From contig JAJEKV010000004.1 in NCBI GenBank assembly GCA_021234155.1, positions 4,900,109-4,964,108 of the forward strand: a stretch of DNA of 64,000 nt, given 5' to 3'. Of this stretch, positions 37,071 to 46,859 are shown piece by piece. Position numbers and translations under genes: made by a program. The notes under the pieces were generated by a model, which was not told the origin of the DNA, did no database searches, and saw only the letters and a list, made by a program, of their open reading frames with translations. This DNA is from Isoetes taiwanensis. Taxonomy: Eukaryota > Streptophyta > Lycopodiopsida > Isoetales > Isoetaceae. How positions within the stretch are numbered: position 1 is the first letter of the stretch; the number at the start of each line of letters is the position of its first letter.

Positions 37071-38774
37071 AGTGGTATCAGAGCGGAGGTTTGCGATTCT
37101 TTTGGGAACCATGGGCAATGGGATCACTAGTGGAAATTGGACTCACTAATCTGTGAGAGGAATTAAAGAGATCAGAAACGATGGAGCTAGAAATTTTCCA
37201 GAGGGTCGTAAAGATCATTGTTCTTGTATGTGCTGCAAGAACTACTATTAGTTCTTATTTTGCTAGAGCATGGCAACGGAATGAAGAGGAGATTATCATT
37301 TTGGGGTTCACAAGAACAGATTTGGATTATCTTAATGAAGTAAAAGCTTTTATGTATGAAGGGAAATGATGTGGTTCAATATTAGAGCAGTTAGTGGAAC
37401 TGAGGTGGATTTGGTGACTATTGTTGTAAAGCAATACGAGCATCGATGCTTGAGAGAAAACTCGGTGCTTTTGTGGAGAATGCTCAAAGTATATGGACCG
37501 ACTTGTTGTGAACGAGTTCGGATTATTGGGGAAACTTCTATGATCCTTTGGGGATTATGGAATAATAAGGTTGACCTCTGGGTTGTCATGGAAAAGCTTG
37601 TCATGGAGACAAGTAGTTTATCGTGGAGCCGAGTTGTCATGGAGACAAATAGCTTGTCATGGTGACAAGTAAATCACTGCTGCAAAACATTGAGCTCTGC
37701 TTTGTCATAATAGCCAAACTACCCGCCATAACCTCTTGCCATCTCTAGAAATTCATCTTGGTCATTTGAGCCTGTGTAAAAATCAACCTTTAAGCCTGAG
37801 TATAGAGAACCGCAAAAGCATTATGCTTGGGATTGCGGAGTCAGATCGTGGTGATCTGAGAGACTGATTGGCCATTGGGGTCATCTATATAAATATTTGA
37901 CTTGGGAAGTCATCTATATTAACACTTGACCTTATTTGCAGTGTTGAGCATTGGGGAGGACACTTTACGCACAAGCTGTCAAGGATATGGACGTAAAAAT
38001 TTGGATGCGAAATCTCAAATTATTTCCTATGGGACAGGCTTATGGGCATGGAATAAAATAACGGCTAAGGTTGGCCAAATGGCTATTTTGTAGCAGTTTT
38101 GCCAAGAAAAATGGCTAAAGTAAATGGGAAAAATGCCGAAAAAAAAGAAAATTTTAGCCTAATGTTTTTGCCGCCCAAGTGAGTTTTTAAGTTGAATAGC
38201 CAAACCTTTATCTCTAGACATATCCATCAGGACATCGATTAGCTAAACCTAAGATAGAGTGGGCTTGGAAAAATGGATAGATTGGCCCGAAATTCAACAC
38301 CAATGTATGTACTAACTTTAAAAAAATTCAAATAGGGTTTATATTTTTCCTTTTTTTTTCCACTTTCTTTCTTGTTCCAAGTACAAAGTGGAAGCATTAG
38401 AGGAAAAGGAACAATGTATAGTCCCTTTCTTTTTAGGTTTGAACATGTTCATGTATGTTTTTGTCTTGATTTATGTATTTACAATAAATTCAATGTCTTT
38501 GTCAAAATGCTTGGATTTTTTTAAATTACTATATCGTGATGGCTAATATTTGCCTTTCCATTTTGTGAAAGTTTAGCCAAAAGCAAGAAACTGTGATGGA
38601 GAAAAACCATTTAGTTTAGCCAAGTGTTAGAAACTTCTAGCCCCAATTTGAAGGTAGTTTAGCTAAACCTATTTTGGCTACACTAAAATATAGGCGTAGT
38701 AATTTATTCCATGCTTATGGGTAAAGTTTCTAAGTTGAAATTCTTTATTTGGAATAAAGAATAGATACTTTTGT
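37071..38774 (+). mobile_element. Internal region 2 of the tandem LTR array
   Basis: Primer-binding site at 37073-37084. A 62-codon frame (37181-37369, starting MELEIFQRVV) and a 99-codon frame (37366-37665) are visible but match no known Gag. It holds the MITE at 38047-38713. Confidence 0.8.
38047..38713. mobile_element. hAT-type MITE, copy 2 (667 bp)
   Basis: Same ends and same insertion point as copy 1, with cttatggg duplicated at 38039-38046 and 38714-38721. It was duplicated together with its host unit. Confidence 0.9.
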
Positions 38775-40066
38775 TGTGTATACCCATGGTAGATTAGTGA
38801 CTACGATTGCAACGTAGCCGGCTTGAACATGGTATACTAGATAGGGAATGCCTCTTGGTAGACTAGTGATTGTGTCTGCAGCACAATCGGCTTGAAAAAG
38901 ACAGCATAAGATGTATACTTTTGAAGACTAATAATTGTGATTGCAACACAATTGGCTTGAAAAAGTTGCATCTGTATCTTGAGATACTGTATCGTGGTGG
39001 TGATACAATCAAGTAGTACCGCGGAGGTACGAAAGATAATAACATACCGCGGAGGTACAAGGATATATCGTACTGTGGAAGTATGCAGATATCCGTAACT
39101 ACTTCTGGAGTTTTGCAGGGATTATAAAACTTTCAGACTGGTGATGATCATGGAAGATCCATCTTGAGAAGGGACGGATTGAAATGGAACGTATCTTGAA
39201 TGATCGCGGTGTGATCCTTCTTGAGAAGGGATGGACTGAAATTGAGTGTACTCGGACGATCGCAGACGATCTATCTTGAGAAGGGATGGATTGATATGGA
39301 GCAAGCACGGGGGAGTGGTCCGCGGCGAATGAATTATTGGAATTATGGCAAATATTATGTGAATGTTAGCCCTTATATATCCCTAAGTGTATAGAAAGAA
39401 GAGGCATAGGATAACATAGCATGTGGGTGTGAAGAACCATTGGTATTTATGGAAGGAGTCGAGGCACTATTATTGGGATGGTTATTGGTGGAGAAAAAAA
39501 TCATAGATAATGTCCCATATGATAAGTCATATAATCTAATTAAAGGCAAGGAGATATTTTGAGAAAAAGGCAACTGCATGCTAAAAAAGGCTAAAGTCGC
39601 AGAGAGATCTATAAATAGAACTAAAACTTCAGTTGGATATATCTCCGCAACTAGAGCTCCGATTGAAGCAACCTTTGCCTTGTTGGAACCGGCTCGGAGT
39701 CTAGTTTTCGAATTGATGGCACATTCCGTAGTTCATCCGGAGGAAAGAGTAATGGCCGAAAAGGTGACAAGGGGTCACATATCACTGCCATAGCGACATC
39801 ATAGATCTGCAATTGTTTTTATAATGTGTGGCTACTTGGAGTAGCTAGATTAGTCTGGAAGGCTAATAAGCCAGATGCCAGAGCTTTATATTTGCCATAG
39901 AGCACTTGTGTTTTGCCATAACCCAGTGGATTCAGTTGGGTGGTTAATGGTGCTGCCATATCATTTGTGCATGAATAAAGTTTCTTTAATCCGGTGTTCT
40001 ATTATTTCATTACGGTTCTATGATTCTGTGTTGCTACAACTTCCCAAATATACATGAACTGTATCA
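38775..40066 (+). mobile_element. LTR c of the tandem array
   Basis: Complete 1292-bp LTR, followed by the primer-binding site at 40069-40080. Confidence 0.88.
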
Positions 40067-41105
40067 AGTGGTATCAGAGCGGAGGTTTGCGATTCTTTTG
40101 GGAACCATGGGCAATGGGATCACTAGTGGAAATTGGACTCACTAATCTGTGAGAGGAATTAAAGAGATCAGAAACGATGGAGCTAGAAATTTTCCAGAGG
40201 GTCGTAAAGATCATTGTTCTTGTATGTGCTGCAAGAACTACTGTTAGTTCTTATTTTGCTAGAGCATGGCAACGGAATGAAGAGGAGATTATCATTTTGG
40301 GGTTCACAAGAACAGATTTGGATTATCTTAATGAAGTAAAAGCTTTTATGTATGAAGGGAAATGATGTGGTTCAATATTAGAGCAGTTAGTGGAACTGAG
40401 GTGGATTTGGTGACTATTGTTTGCAAGCAAACTGAGCATCGAGAGCGAGAGAAAACTCTCGGTGCTTTTGTGGAGAATGCTCGAAGTATATGGACCGACT
40501 TGTTGTGAACGAGTTCGGATTATTGGGGAAACTTCTATGATCCTTTGGGGATTATGGAATAATAAGGTTGACTGCTGGGTTGTCATGGAAAAGCTTGTCA
40601 TGGAGACAAGTAGTTTATCGTGGAGCCGAGTTGTCATGGAGACAAATAGCTTGTCATGGTGACAAGTAAATCACTGCTGCAAAACATTGAGCTCTGCTTT
40701 GTCATAATAGCCAAACTACCCGCCATAACCTCTTGCCATCTCTAGAAATTCATCTTGGTCATTTGAGCCTGTGTAAAAATCAACCTTTAAGCCTGAGTAT
40801 AGAGAACCGCAAAAGCATTATGCTTGGGATTGCGGAGTCAGATCGTGGTGATCTGAGAGACTGATTGGCCATTGGGGTCATCTATATAAATATTTGACTT
40901 GGGAAGTCATCTATATTAACACTTGACCTTATTTGCAGTGTTGAGCATTGGGGAGGACACTTTACGCACAAGCTGTCAAGGATATGGACGTAAAAATTTG
41001 GATGCGAAATCTCAAATTATTTCCTATGGGACAGGCTTATGGCCCATATGGGTAAAGTTTCTAAGTTGAAATTCTTTATTTGGAATAAAGAATAGATACT
41101 TTTGT
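40067..41105 (+). mobile_element. Internal region 3 of the tandem LTR array (MITE lost)
   Basis: Same layout as its neighbours but only 1039 bp, because the MITE is absent. At the expected site (about 41035-41052) the sequence reads CTTATGGCCCATATGGG, neither the clean empty site nor two intact target duplications. Confidence 0.85.
41035..41054. other. Candidate hAT excision footprint
   Basis: The ancestral empty site has one cttatggg and occupied copies have two flanking the MITE. Here CTTATGG is followed by CCCA, complementary to the adjacent tATGGG, and then TATGGG. Small losses plus a short palindromic filler at the junction are what hairpin-based hAT excision leaves. An internal MITE deletion by end-to-end microhomology is an alternative. 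Confidence 0.65.
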
Positions 41106-42399
41106 TGTGTATACCCATGGTAGATTAGTGACTACGATTGCAACGTAGCCGGCTTGAACATGGTATACTAGATAGGGAATGCCTCTTGGTAGACTAGTGA
41201 TTGTGTCTGCAGCACAATCGGCTTGAAAAAGACAGCATAAGATGTATACTTTTGAAGACTAATAATTGTGATTGCAACACAATTGGCTTGAAAAAGTTGC
41301 ATCTGTATCTTGAGATACTGTATCGTGGTGGTGATACAATCAAGTAGTACCGCGGAGGTACGAAAGATAATAACATACCGCGGAGGTACAAGGATATATC
41401 GTACTGTGGAAGTATGCAGATATCCGTAACTACTTCTGGAGTTTTGCAGGGATTATAAAACTTTCAGACTGGTGATGATCATGGAAGATCCATCTTGAGA
41501 AGGGACGGATTGAAATGGAACGTATCTTGAATGATCGCGGTGTGATCCTTCTTGAGAAGGGATGGACTGAAATTGAGTGTACTCGGACGATCGCAGACGA
41601 TCTATCTTGAGAAGGGATGGATTGATATGGAGCAAGCACGGGGGAGTGGTCCGCGGCGAATGAATTATTGGAATTATGGCAAATATTATGTGAATGTTAG
41701 CCCTTATATATCCCTAAGTGTATAGAAAGAAGAGGCATAGGATAACATAGCATGTGGGTGTGAAGAACCATTGGTATTTATGGAAGGAGTCGAGGCACTA
41801 TTATTGGGATGGTTATTGGTGGAGAAAAAAATCATAGATAATGTCCCATATGATAAGTCATATAATCTAATTAAAGGCAAGGAGATATTTTGAGAAAAAG
41901 GCAACTGCATGCTAAAAAAGACTAAAGTCGCAGAGAGATCTATAAATAGAACTAAAACTTCAGTTGGATATATCTCCGCAACTAGAGCTCCGATTGAAGC
42001 AACCTTTGCCTTGTTGGAACCGGCTCGGAGTCTAGTTTTCGAATTGATGGCACATTCCGTAGTTCATCCGGAGGAAAGAGTAATGGCCGAAAAGGTGACA
42101 AGGGGTCACATATCACTGCCATAGCGACATCATAGATCTGCAATTGTTTTTATAATGTGTGGCTACTTGGAGTAGCTAGATTAGTCTGGAAGGCTAATAA
42201 GCCAGATGCCAGAGCTTTATATTTGCCATAGAGCACTTGTGTTTTGCCATAACCCGATGGATCCGGGGTTGGGTGGTTAATGGTGCTGCCATATCATTTG
42301 TGCATGAATAAAGTTTCTTTAATCCGGTGTTCTATTATTTCATTACGGTTCTATGATTCTGTGTTGCTACAACTTCCCAAATATACATGAACTGTATCA
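41106..42399 (+). mobile_element. LTR d of the tandem array
   Basis: Complete 1294-bp LTR, followed by the primer-binding site at 42402-42413. Changes at 42253-42270 fall at two CAG sites. Confidence 0.88.
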
Positions 42400-44103
42400 A
42401 GTGGTATCAGAGCGGAGGTTTGCGATTCTTTTGGGAACCATGGGCAATGGGATCACTAGTGGAAATTGGACTCACTAATCTGTGAGAGGAATTAAAGAGA
42501 TCAGAAACGATGGAGCTAGAAATTTTCCAGAGGGTCGTAAAGATCATTGTTCTTGTATGTGCTGCAAGAACTACTATTAGTTCTTATTTTGCTAGAGCAT
42601 GGCAACGGAATGAAGAGGAGATTATCATTTTGGGGTTCACAAGAACAGATTTGGATTATCTTAATGAAGTAAAAGCTTTTATGTATGAAGGGAAATGATG
42701 TGGTTCAATATTAGAGCAGTTAGTGGAACTGAGGTGGATTTGGTGACTATTGCTGCAAGCAAATCTGGAGCATCAGTAGCAGAGAAAACTCGGTGCTTTT
42801 GTGGAGAATGCTCGAAGTATATGGACCGACTTGTTGTGAACGAGTTCGGATTATTGGGGAAACTTCTATGATCCTTTGGGGATTATGGAATAATAAGGTT
42901 GACTGCTGGGTTGTCATGGAAAAGCTTGTCATGGAGACAAGTAGTTTATCGTGGAGCCGAGTTGTCATGGAGACAAATAGCTTGTCATGGTGACAAGTAA
43001 ATCACTGCTGCAAAACATTGAGCTCGCTTTGTCATAATAGCCAAACTACCGCCATAACCTCTTGCCATCTCTAGAAATTCATCTTGGTCATTTGAGCACG
43101 TGTAAAAATCAACCTTTAAGCTCGAGTATAGAGAACCGCAAAAAAGCATTATGCTTGGGATTATGAGTCGATCGTGGTGATCTGAGAGACTGATTGGCCA
43201 TTGGGGTCATCTATATAAATATTTGACTTGGGAAGTCATCTATATTAACACTTGACCTTATTTGCAGTGTTGAGCATTGGGGAGGACACTTTACGCACAA
43301 GCTATCAAGGATATGGACGTAAAAATTTGGATCACGAAATCTCAAATTATTTCCTATGGGACAGGCTTATGGGCATGGAATAAAATAACGGCTAAGGTTG
43401 GCCAAATGGCTATTTTGTAGCAGTTTTGCCAAGAAAAATGGCTAAAGTAAATGGGAAAAATGCCGAAAAAAAAGAAAATTTTAGCCTAATGTTTTTGCCG
43501 CCCAAGTGAGTTTTTAAGTTGAATAGCCAAACCTTTACCTCTAGACATATCCATCAGGACATCGATTAGCTAAACCTAAGATAGAGTGGGCTTGCAAAAA
43601 TGGATAGATTGGCCCGAAATTCAACACCAATGTATGTACTAACTTTAAAAAAAATTCAAATAGGGTTTATATTTTTCCTTTTTTTTTTCCACTTTCTTTC
43701 TTGTTCCAAGTACAAAGTGGAAGCATTAGACGAAAAGGAACAATGTATAGTCCCTTTCTTTTTAGGTTTGAACATGTTCATGTATGTTTTTGTCTTGATT
43801 TATGTATTTACAATAAATTCAATGTCTTTGTCAAAATGCTTGGATTTTTTTAAATTACTATATCGTGATGACTAATATTTGCCTTTCCATTTTGTGAAAG
43901 TTTAGCCAAAAGCAAGAAACTGTGATGGAGAAAAACCATTTAGTTTAGCCAAGTGTTAGAAACTTCTAGCCCCAATTTGAAGGTAGTTTAGCTAAACCTA
44001 TTTTGGCTACACTAAAATATAGGCGTAGTAATTTATTCCATGCTTATGGGTAAAGTTTCTAAGTTGAAATTCTTTATTTGGAATAAAGAATAGATACTTT
44101 TGT
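42400..44103 (+). mobile_element. Internal region 4 of the tandem LTR array
   Basis: Primer-binding site at 42402-42413. It holds the MITE at 43374-44042. Clustered small differences from the sister copies at 43020-43165 fall mostly on CTG/CAG words. Confidence 0.8.
43374..44042. mobile_element. hAT-type MITE, copy 3 (669 bp)
   Basis: Same termini and target duplication (43366-43373 and 44043-44050) as the other two copies. The length difference is in A and T homopolymers. Confidence 0.9.
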
Positions 44104-45374
44104 TGTGTATACCCATGGTAGATTAGTGACTACGATTGCAACGTAGCCGGCTTGAACATGGTATACTAGATAGGGAATGCCTCTTGGTAGACTAGTGATT
44201 GTGTCTGCAGCACAATCGGCTTGAAAAAGACAGCATAAGATGTATACTTTTGAAGACTAATAATTGTGATTGCAACACAATTGGCTTGAAAAAGTTGCAT
44301 CTGTATCTTGAGATACTGTATCGTGGTGGTGATACAATCAAGTAGTACCGCGGAGGTACGAAAGATAATAACATACCGCGGAGGTACAAGGATATATCGT
44401 ACTGTGGAAGTATGCAGATATCCGTAACTACTTCTGGAGTTTTGCAGGGATTATAAAACTTTCAGACTGGTGATGATCATGGAAGATCCATCTTGAGAAG
44501 GGACGGATTGAAATGGAACATTATCTTGAATGATGCGGTGTGATCCTTCTTGAGAAGGGATGGACTGAAATTGAGTGTATTTCGGACGATCGCTTGATCG
44601 ATCTATCTTGAGAAGGGATGGATTGATATGGAGCAAGCACGGGGGAGTGGTCCGCGGCGAATGAATTATTGGAATTATGGCAAATATTATGTGAATGTTA
44701 GCCCTTATATATCCCTAAGTGTATAGAAAGAAGAGGCATAGGATAACATAGCATGTGGGTGTGAAGAACCATTGGTATTTATGGAAGGAGTCGAGGCACT
44801 ATTATTGGGATGGTTATTGGTGGAGAAAAAAATCATAGATAATGTCCCATATGATAAGTCATATAATCTAATTAAAGACAAGGAGATATTTTGAGAAAAA
44901 GGCAACTGCATGCTAAAAAAGGCTAAAGTCGCAGAGAGATCTATAAATAGAACTAAAACTTCAGTTGGATATATCTCCGCAACTAGAGCTCCGATTGAAG
45001 CAACCTTTGCCTTGTTGGAACCGGCTCGGAGTCTAGTTTTCGAATTGATGGCACATTCCGTAGTTCATCCGGAGGAAAGAGTAATGGCCGAAAAGCCATA
45101 GCGACATCATAGATCTGCAATTGTTTTTATAATGTGTGGCTACTTGGAGTAGCTAGATTAGTCTGGAAGGCTAATAAGCCAGATGCCAGAGCTTTATATT
45201 TGCCATAGAGCACTTGTGTTTTGCCATAACCCAGTGGATTCAGTTGGGTGGTTAATGGTGCTGCCATATCATTTGTGCATGAATAAAGTTTCTTTAATCC
45301 GGTGTTCTATTATTTCATTACGGTTCTATGATTCTGTGTTGCTACAACTTCCCAAATATACATGAACTGTATCA
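44104..45374 (+). mobile_element. LTR e of the tandem array
   Basis: 1271-bp LTR with a 24-bp internal deletion near 45095 relative to its sisters. The primer-binding site follows at 45377-45388. Confidence 0.87.
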
Positions 45375-45536
45375 AGTGGTATCAGAGCGGAGGTTTGCGA
45401 TTCTTTTGGGAACCATGGGCAATGGGATCACTAGTGGAAATTGGACTCACTAATCTGTGAGAGGAATTAAAGAGATCAAAAACGATGGAGCTAGAAATTC
45501 CAGAGGGCCGTAAAGATCATTGTTCTTGTATGTGCT
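45375..45536 (+). mobile_element. Internal region 5, truncated end of the array
   Basis: Primer-binding site and about 150 bases of internal sequence. Homology stops at about 45536 (tgtatgtgct|tccatt), where the kinase relic begins. Confidence 0.85.
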
Positions 45537-46853
45537 TCCATTACCAAAATAAAGATCATCGTGCATATATATGGATGCCTGGCCTTTCCAATCTCAATTC
45601 TTTTCTTACCCTCGCCATCCAAACCCTTGTAATGCACAAATGCCAATATAAATAGCCTGAAGATCAATGCATCCCTTCTCCTTCCCATGCTCAAAATGGA
45701 GCAGCACATTGCCCGGATGCAAGTCCATATGCAAATACCTTTCTTGATGAAGTTTTCGCAGGCCGCTGCAGAATGACATAGCCAAATCCCTAACCCTAGA
45801 GGCAACAAATAACTCTTTCCTTCTGCGCTCCTCAAGGCGCATCAAGTCTGTCTCAACTCTCGGGATAACTCCTAACTTTTAAACGCAAGCTCAGCAAAAG
45901 CATTGCACCCATGACTTGTAAAAAAAGCTTGCCAACAAACCTCCATTCCAAAAAGGAAAAATTAAGCCTTGCATTTCTAAGCCGGTAGTGCTACCAATGC
46001 AGCGTATTATACATCTATGCCTAATTTGCATCCTAGACTCCCTCATGTTCTTCAACATAGCTTCCACTAGCTTATTAGGATCTATACCTCGCTGAAAATT
46101 ATTGTTTTGAAACTTTATGTAATATGGTTCATCTTTAATAAAACTAGAACCTAAAATATTGCATTTATGCACCGTTCCAAATGAACCAGAACCAATTCTT
46201 TGTCTATTTATTATCTACGACGAATCTACTTTTGCAAACCAGGTTGTCTTAGCATTAGCCCTTCTACGAGCTTCCCACTCCCTATCCATCTCACCAGGAC
46301 ATTTGGCTCTTATTGTTTGTGCCACCACTTTCTTAACAAGATGAGGGGGTTGGTGGGCTTCTTTCTTCAACTTTCTATTGCTCCAAGCCGCATTCCACGT
46401 CATGGCTTTTTCTTTCAGCTCTAGCCTCAGGTGATGACTCTTTAAATTTGCAACTTATGTGATCATATTCCCAGTAGTGCGGCTAATATTGCCTACTATC
46501 CATGTGTACCTCTCTTGCTCACTCTTTTCAGGCTCTAGAGCTATCATTCAAGGTTTAAAAGCCCTCTCAGCATCTTTAACAAGCCCTACATGGTAGTCTA
46601 GCTATCTTTCCTCATTGTTGGTAATAAATTTCAAATCCTGGGCCTAGGCATTGCAAAGTAAATTACATAAATAATTCATGGATTCTGGTCTCAAAGTAGA
46701 CCATGCTTGTTGTGGTCTACTTTTTTTTCTACGCGGTGGTGAGGAAGATGACTTAGGTTGTAGCTCTGTAAGAGACTCCAATGCCTCTGCTAGTTGAGGC
46801 TCTACTTGTGGCTCTATTTGAGAGACTAATGCCCTTGTTGCCACTAAGTTAAC
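45537..46853 (-). pseudogene. Protein kinase relic, one continuous frame with in-frame stops
   Basis: Read right to left in a single frame: a Pro/Lys-rich N-terminal region (46844-46644, with PPRRKKSRP); a linker; a glycine-rich loop RIGSGSFGTV (about 46195-46165); YYIKF, carrying the putative ATP-binding lysine (about 46110); a beta-4 HRCIIRCIG stretch; a hinge-like LIFPFWNGG; and a catalytic loop YLHMDLHPGNVLL (about 45715), where HMD replaces HRD. The region around the DFG position (GCIDLQ) lacks a clear DFG. Stops occur near 46644, 46585, 46540, 46450, 46215, 45891, 45879 and 45605, yet I find no frameshift over about 400 codons. It is cut by the LTR array on one side and abuts the LINE on the other. 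Family assignment beyond kinase is uncertain. Confidence 0.75.
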
Positions 46854-46859
46854 TTCTGC

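Noticed and set aside
19197-45536. Regularly repeated DNA considered as a CRISPR array or centromeric satellite
   Set aside because: Repeat units are 2.3-4.8 kb and contain LTR, primer-binding site and MITE structures. No short repeat-spacer pattern and no 150-350 bp satellite period.
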